From Streptomyces acidicola (GTDB lineage: Bacteria; Actinomycetota; Actinomycetes; Streptomycetales; Streptomycetaceae), in assembly GCF_009377235.1 (NCBI RefSeq), contig NZ_VMNX01000024.1:1-59957 (forward strand): a stretch of 59,957 nt of DNA. Direction: 5' to 3'. The notes beneath the pieces were generated by a model. That model did no database searches. It worked only from the letters and a program-made list of their open reading frames with translations, and was not told the origin of the DNA. The number at the start of each line of letters is the position of its first letter. The first letter of the stretch is position 1. Made by a program: the position numbers and the translations under genes. Below are positions 1 to 8,972 of this stretch, one piece after another.

Positions 1-2560
1 GACAGCGGGCGGCCTGGGGGGTGAGGGCCGGTTCGGGGCCGAGCTCCACGTAGGCGCCGGTCCCGTGCGCGTCGAGCGCGCTCACCGCGTCGGCGAACCG
101 GACGGTGGCCCTGACGTGCCGGGTCCAGTAGTCCGGCGAACACAACTGCTCGGGGGTGGCCAGGGCACCGGTGACGTTCGACAGGACCGGGAGCCGCGGC
201 GGCCGGTAGTCGACAGTGCGGGCCACCCGCCGGAACTCCTCCAGGACGGGCTCCATCAGCGGCGAGTGGAAGGCATGCCCGACGCGCAGCCGCCGGGTTC
301 TGCGGCCCCGCGCGGTCCAGTGCGCGGCGACCTGCTCGACCGCCTCGACCGTGCCCGAGACGACCACGGACCCGGGCGCGTTGACAGCGGCGATGTCGAC
401 GGCGCCGGCGGGCAGGGCGGCCCGTGCCTCCTCCTCCGTCGCCTGGACGGCGAGCATCGCTCCCTCGCCCGGGGCCCCGTGCATCAGCCGGCCCCGGGTG
501 GCGACCAGCGCGGCCGCGTCCCGCAGCGAGAACACGCCCGCCGCGTACGCGGCGGTCAGCTCGCCGACGGAGTGCCCGGCGAGCACGGCCGGTCGCAGGC
601 CCCAGGACTCCAACAACCGCAGCAGCGCCGTCTCCAGGGCGAACAGGGCGGGTTGGGCGTGGTCGGTCCGCTGGACGAAGTCGTCCGTGTCCGCAGGGTG
701 GAGCAGCAGGTCGCGCAGTGGCCGGTCGAGATGCGGGTCGAACTGCTCGCAGACCTCGTCCAGGGCCCGCGCGAAGGCGGGGAAGGCCGCATACAGGCCG
801 CGGCCCGCGCCCGGCCAGTGAACCCCCTGGCCGGTGAACAGCACCGCGAGCCCGGCCCCGGCACGGGCACGGGCCCGGAGAACCGACGGATCGGGGCGCC
901 CCTCGGCGAGCGCGTCGAGCGCGTCCGTGGGCAACAGCCCGGCGGGCACCCGCAGTACGGCCCGTTGATCGTGATGGGCGCGGCCGGTGGCCAGTGTGCG
1001 GGCGGCCGCGGAGGGGTCGGTCGCAGGGCGGCGGCGCAGGTGATCGGCCAGGGCACGGGCCTGGGCCCGCAGGGCGGATGCGGTACGGGCGGACAGCAGC
1101 CACGGCACCGGCGTGGGGCCGGGGCAGGGCATGCCGGGCGCCGCGCCAGGGGCGTGCGGTCGAGGGCGTGTCTCTTCCGACGGCGTGTCCGAGGCCGCGT
1201 GCGGCGCGTCCGCTGTGCTCTCCTCCGCCACGAGCCCCTCCTGGGCCGCGCCGGGCGCGGCCTGGACGGGCCCCCTGCCGGTGACCGCCTCCGGTGGCGG
1301 TGCGCCGAGTACGACATGGCAGTTCGCTCCGCCCATCCCGAAGGAGGACACGCCCGCGAGCGGGGGTTCGTCCGGGCGGGGCCAGTCCGTGAGGGTCGTC
1401 TGGACGCGCAGGCCCAGGTCGATGAGGGGAATGGCCGGGTTCGCGGTGCCGAAGTGGAGGCTGGGAACGAGCTGCCCGTGGCGCAGGCACAGGGCCGTCT
1501 TGAGCAGGCCCACCATGCCGGCGGCACCCTCCAGATGCCCCACGTTGGTCTTCGCCGACCCCACACGCAGCGCGTCGGCGGGTTCGCGGCCAATACCGAG
1601 GACGGCGCCCAGAGCCGCGGCCTCCACAGGGTCGCCGACCCGCGTCCCGGTGCCGTGCAGTTCGACGTACCGCACCCGGTCGGGGGCGACGCCGGCCGCC
1701 GCGCAGGCGCGGCGCAGCACCTCCTCCTGGGCCCGGCGGCCGGGCACCGTCAGCGGGTCCGGACCGCCGTCGGTGGTCATGGCCGAACCGAGGACGACGC
1801 AGTGCACGCGGTCGCCGTCGGCGAGGGCCCGGGTGAGCGGCTTGAGCACCACCAGGACGCCGCCCTCGCCCCGCGCGTAACCGTTGGCCCGGACGTCGAA
1901 GGTGTGGCAGCGGCCGTCCGGCGACAACGCCCCGGAACGCTGGGCCGCGAGGAGGCCCCCGGCAGCGAGGTTGAGGTGCACGGCCCCCACGAGCGCGGCG
2001 TCGGTCTCCTCACGCCACAGGGACGCGCAGGCCACGTGCACCGCGGCGAGGCCGGACGACTGGCCGGTGTCCACGGTGAGACTGGGCCCGCCCAGCCCCA
2101 GGACGTGGCTGATCCGGTTGGCGATGAGGCCGCGGAGCAGGCCCGGCAGGGTGTGCGGGGTGACGGCGGCGCCGCCTCGCGCGTGGGACAGCTGTGCGTA
2201 GTCGTCGGCCATCGCACCCACGAAGACACCGGTGTGCGTGCCGCGGAGCCTGTCGGGTACGACGTACGCGTCCTCCAGGGCCTCCCAGGCCAACTCCAGC
2301 ATCAGCCGCTGCTGGGGGTCCATGGCGGTGGCCTCACGCGGGGAGATTCCGAAGAAGTCGGCGTCGAAACCGGCCACGTCGGACAGGAAGCCGCCGCGCG
2401 GCGCCGTGCCCGGACCGCCGTACCGCTCCGGCGGCGCTTCGGTGAGGGCGTCGCGGCTCTCGCGCAGCAGCTCCCAGAAGGCGCCGGGGTTCGGCGCGCC
2501 GGGCAGCCGGCAGGCCATGCCGATCACTGCGATCGGGTCGGGACGCACGGAGGTGCTCAT
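1..2560 (-). CDS. Type I polyketide synthase, KSQ-AT loading unit (partial, C-terminus outside window)
   Basis: The reading frame starts with ATG at 2560 behind a GAGGGAG ribosome site and stays open to the window edge (853 codons). Residues 8 to about 430 are a ketosynthase. The active-site Cys is replaced by Gln (TVDTGQSSG, Q167, codon 2062-2060), while the downstream KS histidine motifs HGTGT and NVGHLEG remain. That is the KSQ type, which decarboxylates the extender to make a starter unit. An acyltransferase follows, with GQG near its start, GHSVGE nucleophile and HAFHS, which usually indicates malonyl-CoA. The sequence ends just after the AT, so later domains (ACP, further modules) cannot be seen. 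It lies directly downstream of the FAD hydroxylase and has its own candidate SARP promoter. It probably supplies a short acyl starter to the type II PKS encoded nearby; that link is inference. Confidence 0.93.
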   Translation of the reverse strand, partial: MSTSVRPDPIAVIGMACRLPGAPNPGAFWELLRESRDALTEAPPERYGGPGTAPRGGFLSDVAGFDADFFGISPREATAMDPQQRLMLELAWEALEDAYVVPDRLRGTHTGVFVGAMADDYAQLSHARGGAAVTPHTLPGLLRGLIANRISHVLGLGGPSLTVDTGQSSGLAAVHVACASLWREETDAALVGAVHLNLAAGGLLAAQRSGALSPDGRCHTFDVRANGYARGEGGVLVVLKPLTRALADGDRVHCVVLGSAMTTDGGPDPLTVPGRRAQEEVLRRACAAAGVAPDRVRYVELHGTGTRVGDPVEAAALGAVLGIGREPADALRVGSAKTNVGHLEGAAGMVGLLKTALCLRHGQLVPSLHFGTANPAIPLIDLGLRVQTTLTDWPRPDEPPLAGVSSFGMGGANCHVVLGAPPPEAVTGRGPVQAAPGAAQEGLVAEESTADAPHAASDTPSEETRPRPHAPGAAPGMPCPGPTPVPWLLSARTASALRAQARALADHLRRRPATDPSAAARTLATGRAHHDQRAVLRVPAGLLPTDALDALAEGRPDPSVLRARARAGAGLAVLFTGQGVHWPGAGRGLYAAFPAFARALDEVCEQFDPHLDRPLRDLLLHPADTDDFVQRTDHAQPALFALETALLRLLESWGLRPAVLAGHSVGELTAAYAAGVFSLRDAAALVATRGRLMHGAPGEGAMLAVQATEEEARAALPAGAVDIAAVNAPGSVVVSGTVEAVEQVAAHWTARGRRTRRLRVGHAFHSPLMEPVLEEFRRVARTVDYRPPRLPVLSNVTGALATPEQLCSPDYWTRHVRATVRFADAVSALDAHGTGAYVELGPEPALTPQAARC

Positions 2561-2600
2561 GGTGGGTGCTCCCTCGTGGGTCGGGTCGCTGTGCCAGCCG

Positions 2601-2632
2601 ATCGTGGGGGCGGGACATGGAAGACGCCTGAA
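2601..2632 (-). promoter_or_regulatory. Candidate SARP operator and -10 before the type I PKS
   Basis: Read on the minus strand, heptamers TTCAGGC and TCCATGT start 11 bp apart, and after exactly 8 bp comes CACGAT, a plausible -10. The same -10 word and 8-bp gap occur at the promoter of the type II PKS operon (14230-14272). This geometry is that of SARP activators (ActII-ORF4/DnrI family). Confidence 0.5.
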
Positions 2633-2706
2633 GAATCGTTGGTGTGCACGGGCGCGGACGGCCCTGCGGGCGCCCGTGGCCGGCGCCCTCCCGAACACGC
2701 CGTGGT

Positions 2707-4317
2707 TCAGCTGCCGTCCCGGGCGAGGACACGGGTGAGGACCGTCTCCAGGGCGTGCTCGGGGGAGGGGAGCGCGGCCGTCGTACGCCAGGCGACGAAG
2801 CCGTCGGGGCGCAGCAGGACCGCGCCGGTCTCCGTCACCCCCATGGCGTCGTGCCAGGACCGCTCCCGCTCCGTGACGTCCTCGCCCAGACGCAGGACGT
2901 CGAGGGCGACACCGGTCCTCCGGGCCACCGCGTGCGCGGCGTCGTACCACTCCGCGGCCTTGGCGCCCGCCATGAGCAACGGCCGACGGCCCACCAGCGA
3001 GAGCGTGGAGACCGTACGGCCGTCCTCCGTGCCCAGCCACAGGTGCGGTGCCCGGGTGCCGGGGGCGCCCGACAGGGTGCGGGGCTCGGTGAAGTCGGCC
3101 GCGGCGTCCGTCTGTTCACCCTCGTCGGCGATCACCGCAGCCGACCGGTAGCGGTATCCGAACATGACGCTCAGGGTGTCCGCGACGGCCGCGCCCCCCG
3201 GTGCCCCGCCGTTGCCGGCCCGGGCCGCGAGCCGCAGCGCCGCCTGGCGCATGGTCGCCCGCCCCACGGGGAGGCGCTCGGTGTCGTAGGTGTCGAGCAG
3301 TGCCTGCCCGGCCTGTCCCTGCAGCACGGCGGCCAGCTTCCAGGCGAGGTTGTGGGCGTCCTGGATCCCGGTGTTGGCGCCGTAGCCGCCCACCGGTGGT
3401 ATGACGTGGGCGGCGTCGCCGACGAGGAAGATCCGGCCCTCGGTGTAGCGCTCGGCGACCAGGGCGGCCATCTCCCACGGCAGCGTGCTCACGATCTCCA
3501 CGGGCAGGTCGGGTACGCCGACGGCGGCGCGCACCAACTCCGTGCAGCGCTCGGGGGTGTAGGACGCGAACGGGTCGGTGCGCGGGTCGTGGGTGACGAT
3601 GAGTGTGCCCCTGCGCAGGGTGTCGTCGTGCCCCAGCACCCCGTCCACCAGCGGGCTGGCGATCCGGCACACGGCGAAGCGGCGTTCGCCCAGCGGGCCG
3701 CGCAGGTCGGCGCGGAAGACGATGCTGATCTGGTGGCGCAGGGTGCCGCGGCCCTGCCGGGCGATGCCGAGGCGTTCGCGCACCGGGCTGTGGGCGCCGT
3801 CGGCCGCGACCAGGTACCGCGCCCGCACACGTCGCTCGGCGCCGGTGTCCCGGTCGTGCAGCGTGGCGGTGACGCCGTCGGCGTCCTGCTCCGGTTCGCG
3901 CAGCTCGGTGCCGAAGCGCACCTCGGCGCCGAGCTCGCGGGCGCGGCGCAGCAGGATCGGCTCGATGCGGTCCTGGCTCAGCGAGAGGACGCGGGCCACG
4001 GGGCTGATGTCGCCGACGTCCTCGGGTTCCGGGATGCGGGTCACCGAGATCTCCCGCCCGGTCAACGACTCGACCTTGCCGTTGAGGGTGTGTCCGGCGA
4101 ACCCGGCCGCCTCGGCCAGCAGATCGTCGCTCGCGCCGACGGCATCGAGCAGTTCCAGGGTGCGCGGGTACAGCCCCCACGCGCGGGGATGGACGGAGGT
4201 GCCGGCGTGCCGCTCGACCAGGATGTGCCGCACGCCGTGCCAGGACAGGAACAACGACGCGGACAGTCCGACCAGGCCGCCGCCGACGACCAGAACGGGA
4301 GTGGTGTCCTCGTGCAC
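2707..4317 (-). CDS. FAD-dependent aromatic polyketide monooxygenase (PgaE/WhiE-VIII-like)
   Basis: A 536-residue class A flavoprotein monooxygenase that should hydroxylate an aromatic polyketide using NAD(P)H and O2. The N-terminal Rossmann motif is GGGLVGLS (residues 8-15), the middle DG motif is AADGAHSPVRERLG, and the FAD ribityl-binding GD motif is FLVGDAAHVIPPVGGYG, followed by NLAWKLAAVL. The C-terminal third is the thioredoxin-like domain typical of PgaE- and RdmE-type enzymes. I chose GTG at 4317 because it has GGAAGGGG upstream and puts the Rossmann strand at residue 5. The frame is open much further upstream, but that stretch is antisense to the oxidase gene. A SARP-type operator precedes it. 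It is transcribed in the same direction as the type I PKS downstream. Confidence 0.9.
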   Translation of the reverse strand: MHEDTTPVLVVGGGLVGLSASLFLSWHGVRHILVERHAGTSVHPRAWGLYPRTLELLDAVGASDDLLAEAAGFAGHTLNGKVESLTGREISVTRIPEPEDVGDISPVARVLSLSQDRIEPILLRRARELGAEVRFGTELREPEQDADGVTATLHDRDTGAERRVRARYLVAADGAHSPVRERLGIARQGRGTLRHQISIVFRADLRGPLGERRFAVCRIASPLVDGVLGHDDTLRRGTLIVTHDPRTDPFASYTPERCTELVRAAVGVPDLPVEIVSTLPWEMAALVAERYTEGRIFLVGDAAHVIPPVGGYGANTGIQDAHNLAWKLAAVLQGQAGQALLDTYDTERLPVGRATMRQAALRLAARAGNGGAPGGAAVADTLSVMFGYRYRSAAVIADEGEQTDAAADFTEPRTLSGAPGTRAPHLWLGTEDGRTVSTLSLVGRRPLLMAGAKAAEWYDAAHAVARRTGVALDVLRLGEDVTERERSWHDAMGVTETGAVLLRPDGFVAWRTTAALPSPEHALETVLTRVLARDGS

Positions 4318-4370
4318 GTCAGGCCCCTTCCGCGAGTGCCGGGCCCCGGCCGGGGCCCCAGGTCCCGGCG

Positions 4371-4413
4371 AGCCTGACAGCGCCCTGTGAAGGACGGCTC
4401 GAACCGCGCTCGC
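4371..4413 (-). promoter_or_regulatory. Candidate SARP operator and -10 before the FAD monooxygenase
   Basis: On the minus strand three heptamers, GCGAGCG, TCGAGCC and TTCACAG, start at exact 11-bp intervals. An 8-bp gap then leads to CAGGCT, a usable -10. The core is nearly the same as the one before the TcmI cyclase gene, suggesting the same activator. Confidence 0.6.
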
Positions 4414-4445
4414 GCGCCGGGACCCGGGGCTCGGGCCCGGGGGCT

Positions 4446-5981
4446 TCACATCACCCGGAAGTTGGCCATCATCCCCATGTCCTCGTGCTCCAGGTTGTGG
4501 CAGTGGAAGACGTACCTGCCGCGGTAGCCGGTGAAGCGGGCGATGATCTCCATCTCCTTGCCGGACTCCAGGTCGATGGTGTCCTTCCAGCCCGAATCGT
4601 AGGGGCCCGGGTCGTTCTGGTTGCGGCTGAGCACCTGGAAGTGGGCGAGGTGCAGATGGACCGGATGGTGGGCGTCGCCGTCGAAGCGCCAGATCTCGGT
4701 CGCGCCGAGTTCCGGTGCGGCGTCGTCCCGCTCGGGGTCGTACGTCTTCCCGTTGATGTCCCAGCCGTCGTCGCTGCGCTGGTTGAAGTCGAACTTGCGG
4801 GTCACGGTGGCGGAGGAACGGCTGAGCGGCTCGAAGTCGACGAGTTTCGTGGGCACCCGGCTGTTGTCGGAGGCCTTGCGCACCACGTGGAACTGCATGA
4901 CCTTGCCGGTGTCGCCGTCGTCCAGCTTGTTGACCATGGCTATCCGGGTGCCGACGGGGAACTTGGAGAAGTCCACCACCACGTCGAAGCGTTCGGCCGG
5001 GGCCATCTGGATCTCGTCGTGCCCGATGGGCCGGCCCAGCAGCCCCACGTCGCTGCCGACCTGCACGAAGGCGTTGCCCGACTGCGGGCCGGGGTCGAGG
5101 GCGAGCCGGTAGCGGCGGGCGTTGGAGGCGTTGAGCAGCCGGAAGCGGTAGCGGGCGGCGTCGACCTCCAGGACCGGCCAGGGCGCCCCGTTCACCAGGA
5201 TGACGTCGCCGAGGACGCCCTCCATGAAGTCCTCGGTGACACCGTGCTCGCCCTTCGGACTCGGGTCGACGGCCGGGTAGTCGAAGGCGCCGTCCGCCGT
5301 GAACGAGCGGTCGCATATCAACAGCGGGATGTCGCGCTCGCCCTTGGGCAGCGGGAGGTTGTCCTCCGCCTCGTCGTGGACGAGGTGGAAGCCGGCGAGG
5401 CCGTGGTAGACCTGCGGGCCGGTGAAGTCCATCCGGTGGTCGTGGTACCAGAGGGTCGCGGCCGGCTGCTCCAGCGGGTAGTGGTACTCCCGGCTGCCAC
5501 GGGAGATGTCGCCGCCGTGGGCGTCGTGCCCGTCCCAGCCGCTGCCCGGCAGGATCAGGTCGGTCGGGAAGCCGTCGTGCTCGGGCGGGGTCTTGCCGCC
5601 GTGCAGATGGACGGCGACCGGCACCTCGAGCTCGTTGGTGTGGCGTACGACGATCGGCCGACCGCTGCGGGTGGTGAGCGTGGGCCCCGGGAACTGGCCG
5701 TTGTAGCCCCAGATCTCCGTCTTGATGCCGGGCAGGATCTCCACTTGGGCGGGCTTCTGGACGATGTCGTAGTAGTCGACGCCTCCCTGTGTTCTGGAGG
5801 GCTTCAGGACGGACGGGACGGGCAGCGGTGTCTTGAAGGGGGCGGGGGTGCGGGCCCGGCTCTTGCGCAACGCGCCCGTGCTCCCTCCCTCGTCGCTGCA
5901 ACCGGTCAGGGCGGACGCGACGGGCAGTGCCACGGCGGCGCCCCCGGCGAGCCGCAGCATCTTCCGACGGGTCAGGGACAT
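4446..5981 (-). CDS. Secreted multicopper oxidase (CotA/bilirubin-oxidase type)
   Basis: A 511-residue three-cupredoxin multicopper oxidase. The N-terminus combines a Tat twin arginine (TRRKMLRL) with a lipobox-like ALTGC, so it is probably exported folded and may be lipid-anchored. All four copper-ligand clusters are visible: HLHGG, WYHDHRMDF, HPVHLHLAHF and HCHNLEHEDMGMM, with the last carrying the type 1 copper Cys-His-Met set. Such enzymes oxidise phenols and reduce O2 to water. Inside an aromatic polyketide cluster a role in phenol oxidation or oxidative coupling is plausible, but self-protection or copper handling cannot be excluded. It lies 143 bp downstream of the transporter gene, with an AT-rich candidate promoter between. 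A second multicopper oxidase of different architecture is encoded at 24241-26298. Confidence 0.9.
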   Translation of the reverse strand: MSLTRRKMLRLAGGAAVALPVASALTGCSDEGGSTGALRKSRARTPAPFKTPLPVPSVLKPSRTQGGVDYYDIVQKPAQVEILPGIKTEIWGYNGQFPGPTLTTRSGRPIVVRHTNELEVPVAVHLHGGKTPPEHDGFPTDLILPGSGWDGHDAHGGDISRGSREYHYPLEQPAATLWYHDHRMDFTGPQVYHGLAGFHLVHDEAEDNLPLPKGERDIPLLICDRSFTADGAFDYPAVDPSPKGEHGVTEDFMEGVLGDVILVNGAPWPVLEVDAARYRFRLLNASNARRYRLALDPGPQSGNAFVQVGSDVGLLGRPIGHDEIQMAPAERFDVVVDFSKFPVGTRIAMVNKLDDGDTGKVMQFHVVRKASDNSRVPTKLVDFEPLSRSSATVTRKFDFNQRSDDGWDINGKTYDPERDDAAPELGATEIWRFDGDAHHPVHLHLAHFQVLSRNQNDPGPYDSGWKDTIDLESGKEMEIIARFTGYRGRYVFHCHNLEHEDMGMMANFRVM

Positions 5982-6069
5982 CCCAGGCTCCTCACTGATG
6001 GTGGGAGCGGCCGCCGGTGTGCGTCCGACCGGTGCGCGTGCCGACGGCCGGCCCCCGCGTCACTAGACA

Positions 6070-6096
6070 TTCTACATATAGCGCTTCTACCTATGG
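6070..6096 (-). promoter_or_regulatory. AT-rich direct repeat, candidate operator and promoter of the multicopper oxidase
   Basis: In an otherwise GC-rich gap, TTCTACATATAG (6070-6081) and TTCTACCTATGG (6085-6096) form a 12-bp direct repeat with a 15-bp period, 10 of 12 bases identical. On the minus strand this includes TAGAAT, a good -10 for the oxidase gene starting at 5981. No SARP heptamers are present, so this gene appears to be controlled separately. Confidence 0.4.
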
Positions 6097-6124
6097 AGAG
6101 CCGCGGCGTATCCAGGCACTGTCC

Positions 6125-7615
6125 TCAGGACACGCTCCGGGTGGGTGCCGGCGCTCCGGCGTCGGCGTGCACGGCGAGCCGGGCGCGCAACGGTCCCGAG
6201 GCGGCAGCGAGCGCGGTGCCCGCCAGCAGCCCCAGCACGGCCAGCAGCAGGTAGTAGACGGCGTCCGGGACGACGTCGACCAGCTGTGCCAGCCGGCCGC
6301 CGGCGGCCGCGCCCACGGCGGCGAAGAGCCAGAACAGGCCGAGCATCCGGCCCGCGTAGCCGGGCGGGGCGACCTCGGCCGCCAGACTCAGCCCGATCGG
6401 CGCGACGGCCAGTTCACCGCAGACCAACAGCAGATAGACGACCACCAGCCACAGCGGCGACACCCGACCCTGGGCCGCGGCGGACGCCGCCGCGGCCATC
6501 GCCACGAAAGCCGCGCCGCCCAGCAGCAGTCCGGCGGCGAACTTGGCCGGCGCGCCCGCCCGGCGGCCCAGCAGCACCCACAGCGCGGCCGCGACCGGCG
6601 ACAGCAACAGCAGGAACAGCGGCTGCACGGACTGGAACCAGCTGGCCGGCACCTCGAACGTCCCCAGGGTGCGGTCCACGTCGTCCCGCGCGAACAGGTT
6701 GAGCAGCGCGGGCCCCTGGGCGAACAGCAGCCAGAACACCGAGGACGCCGACAGCATCCAGGCCATCGCCCGCAGCCGTACCCGCTCCACGGGGCCGACC
6801 GCCGGTGCCCGCAGCAGCGCCCGGTAGTACAGCACCGGGACCGCCAGCACGACCAGCCCGACCAGCATCAGCACCCGCTCCAGCGGCAGCGCGCCGCTCA
6901 CCGCGGCGACCGTCACCGCCGCCACGGGCAACCCGCCGAGCAGTCCGGCGTGGCACAACACCCGCCGCAACTCCCCGTCGGCCAGCGGTCGTTCCGGCCG
7001 TGCGCCCACGTCACCGAAGTGCGACCACCCGGCCGCGTAGCAGACCACGCCGATGACCATGCCCAGCGCCGCGGCGCCGAACCCCAGATGCCAGTGGACC
7101 GTCTCCCCGAGGAAGCCCGTCACCAGGGGCGCGAGGAGCGCGCTGACCTGGATGCTCATGTAGAAGAGGGAGAACGCCGCCTCCCGGCGCTCCGGGCGTC
7201 CCTGGTACAGGCGGCCGACCATCGCCGCCATACCGGGCTTGACCAGTCCGCTGCCCACGATCACCAGCCCGAGCCCCGGATACAGCCACCCCTCGGACGG
7301 CACGGCCAGCAGGCCGTGTCCCGCGGTGATCAGCAGCCCGCCGTACAGCGTGGCCCGGCGCGCGCCGAACAGCCGGTCGGCCAGCCAGCCGCCCGGCAGC
7401 GCCGACATGAAGACGAGGGCCATGTACAGACCGGACAGCGCCGCGGCGTCGGTCTCCGGCAGACCGAGGCCGCCCTCGTCCGGGTCCGCCACCAGATAGA
7501 GGTAGAGGATGGCCAGCATCCCGAAGAAGCTGAACCGCTCCCACAGGTCGACCACGAACAGGGTGCCGAACCAGCGCGGCTGTCCCAGGAATCCGGTACG
7601 CGCCCGCCCGCTCAC
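6125..7615 (-). CDS. POT/PTR2-family MFS transporter
   Basis: A 496-residue polytopic membrane protein. Near the N-terminus, after FGTLFVVDL, it carries WERFSFFGMLAILYLYL, which matches the conserved first helix of proton-dependent oligopeptide transporters; GGWLADRLFGARR follows as the MFS loop 2-3 motif. Hydrophobic helices continue to the C-terminus, about 12 to 14 in all. The GTG start at 7615 overlaps the stop of the acyltransferase gene (GTGA), indicating translational coupling. As the last gene of the type II PKS operon it may export the product or an intermediate; this is inferred from position, since the family more often imports peptides. Confidence 0.85.
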   Translation of the reverse strand: MSGRARTGFLGQPRWFGTLFVVDLWERFSFFGMLAILYLYLVADPDEGGLGLPETDAAALSGLYMALVFMSALPGGWLADRLFGARRATLYGGLLITAGHGLLAVPSEGWLYPGLGLVIVGSGLVKPGMAAMVGRLYQGRPERREAAFSLFYMSIQVSALLAPLVTGFLGETVHWHLGFGAAALGMVIGVVCYAAGWSHFGDVGARPERPLADGELRRVLCHAGLLGGLPVAAVTVAAVSGALPLERVLMLVGLVVLAVPVLYYRALLRAPAVGPVERVRLRAMAWMLSASSVFWLLFAQGPALLNLFARDDVDRTLGTFEVPASWFQSVQPLFLLLLSPVAAALWVLLGRRAGAPAKFAAGLLLGGAAFVAMAAAASAAAQGRVSPLWLVVVYLLLVCGELAVAPIGLSLAAEVAPPGYAGRMLGLFWLFAAVGAAAGGRLAQLVDVVPDAVYYLLLAVLGLLAGTALAAASGPLRARLAVHADAGAPAPTRSVS

Positions 7616-8652
7616 CGCGTCTCCTCGCCGCCGGCCGTCTCCGGCCGGTGCAGCAGCTCCACGACCGCACAGGACCAGGAGAAACCGGCGCCCACCCCGG
7701 CCAGCAGGCACAGCTGACCCGGTGCCAGCGTGCCGGAGTCCACCAGGTGCCCGAAGCCCGCGAACTGGTCCCCGGCGCCCAGGTGTCCCACGCGCCGGCC
7801 CCACGACCACGTCGTCCTGTCCACGTCGATGCCGAGCGGCCCCAGGAAATGGGCCTCCAGACGGGGACGGCCCAGGTGCGGCAGCACGAACCAGTCCAGG
7901 TCCGCCGCCGTCACCCCGGCGTCGGCCAGGCAGCGCTTGAGCACCGCGCGCTGGCCGTCGTCGATTCGGCCGAGCACGGTGTCCAGGCCGGTCGCGGCCA
8001 CGAAGTCGCGGCGCGGCGGCTCCAGGTCGACCGGCCGGCGGACCGCGAACGGCGCCTCGCTGAACGGGTCGTCACCCCGGTGCATCCGCTCCAGCCCCGG
8101 ATCGGAGTGCGTCGCCAGGGCCCGCACCCGCGCGAAACCGCCCCGCCGCGACAGCACCAGGGCCGTCCCGCCGTCGCCGTACGGGGTGCCTGCGTCGCTG
8201 CGCCAGCGGTCGAAGCCCGGCGGGCAGAACCGGTCCCCGGTGGTGATCAGGGCCCCGGAGCGCTCCGGGGCGCCGGCGAGGTAGCCGGCCGCCAGGTCCA
8301 GGGCGGCCATCCCGCCGTTGGACATCTGGCGCACCTCGATCGCCGGGCAGGTGTTGCCCAGGGCCGTCCGTTGCACATAGGACGCGGGCGCCCACATGTC
8401 GTGGCCCTGATGGAAGGTGGTGGCGTGCAGCACCAGGTCGATGTCGGCGGGGGCGGACCCGGACTGCGCCAGGGCCGCCCGGGCCGCCCGCGCCGCCATC
8501 TCGGGCCCGGACTCCCCGCGGGAGACCCGGACCGACTCGACCTCGGTACGCCACAGCGCCCGTCGCCGGCGCGGCCCGGCGGCCTCGGCCACGGTCATCG
8601 CCGGCGGGAGCCGACGGCCGACGCCGGCGATGTAGAGGTCGGTGAGGCTCAC
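7612..8652 (-). CDS. KASIII-like acyltransferase with serine in place of the catalytic cysteine
   Basis: A 346-residue thiolase-fold protein of the FabH/DpsC/CerJ type. The position of the FabH nucleophile reads EVRQMSNGGMAAL, so residue 111 is Ser, as in DpsC of the daunorubicin pathway, and not Cys. The His/Asp part of the active site is kept (VLPHLGRPRLE and GHLGAGDQF, with Asp where FabH has Asn). Such proteins select or transfer starter acyl groups onto a carrier protein or a product hydroxyl. The GTG start at 8652 overlaps the upstream stop (GTGA). Its place in the operon and the presence of a KSQ-type PKS support a role in starter transfer; O-acylation of the finished aglycone is the alternative. 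Confidence 0.85.
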   Translation of the reverse strand: MSLTDLYIAGVGRRLPPAMTVAEAAGPRRRRALWRTEVESVRVSRGESGPEMAARAARAALAQSGSAPADIDLVLHATTFHQGHDMWAPASYVQRTALGNTCPAIEVRQMSNGGMAALDLAAGYLAGAPERSGALITTGDRFCPPGFDRWRSDAGTPYGDGGTALVLSRRGGFARVRALATHSDPGLERMHRGDDPFSEAPFAVRRPVDLEPPRRDFVAATGLDTVLGRIDDGQRAVLKRCLADAGVTAADLDWFVLPHLGRPRLEAHFLGPLGIDVDRTTWSWGRRVGHLGAGDQFAGFGHLVDSGTLAPGQLCLLAGVGAGFSWSCAVVELLHRPETAGGEETR

Positions 8653-8972
8653 GTGGGCGCCTCCACGAAGGCGGCGACGACCTCGTACACCTCGAAGAAC
8701 CTCTCCCGCGCACGGTCCTGGTAGGGGCGCAGCGGCGAGGTGGACGGCCGGTGCTGAGTGGTCTCCTCCCAGGCCCGGAAGGCCGCGAGGCTCTCCCACT
8801 CGCTCATCACGACCAGGCTGCCCGGATCGTCCGCGGACCGCAGCAGCTCATTGCCGAACAGCCCCGGCGTGCCCGAGAGATGGCGGCTGATCTGCTCGTA
8901 CGCCTGTTCCACCGCGCCCGGGTCGTCCGCGGGGGCCCGGTGCCACAGCAGCACACGGGCCCGAGCGGTCAT
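8649..8972 (-). CDS. ABM-fold monooxygenase (first of two)
   Basis: A 107-residue single-domain protein beginning TARARVLLWHRAP, with LVVMSEWESLAAFRAWEE, the typical strand-helix pattern of antibiotic biosynthesis monooxygenases (ActVA-Orf6, TcmH). These small dimeric enzymes oxidise anthrones or phenols to quinones without cofactors. The ATG at 8972 overlaps the stop of the preceding ABM gene. C-terminal residues RERFFEVYEVVAAF may form the dimer strand. Ring position cannot be deduced. Confidence 0.8.
   Translation of the reverse strand: MTARARVLLWHRAPADDPGAVEQAYEQISRHLSGTPGLFGNELLRSADDPGSLVVMSEWESLAAFRAWEETTQHRPSTSPLRPYQDRARERFFEVYEVVAAFVEAPT

Noticed and set aside
65..3151. A 1028-codon open frame on the plus strand, and similar long plus-strand frames at 2644-4377, 4485-6254, 6017-7717 and 15063-18956
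   Set aside because: They are antisense shadows of the PKS, monooxygenase, oxidases, transporter and amide-synthetase genes; they are Arg/Gly/Ala/Pro-rich, have no recognisable domain and lack credible ribosome sites, whereas the minus strand carries complete catalytic motifs.
4318..5901. N-terminal extension of the FAD monooxygenase frame up to 5901
   Set aside because: The extension is antisense-like, out-of-frame reading of the multicopper oxidase gene, Arg-rich, with no domain; GTG 4317 has a good RBS and puts the Rossmann motif at the usual position.
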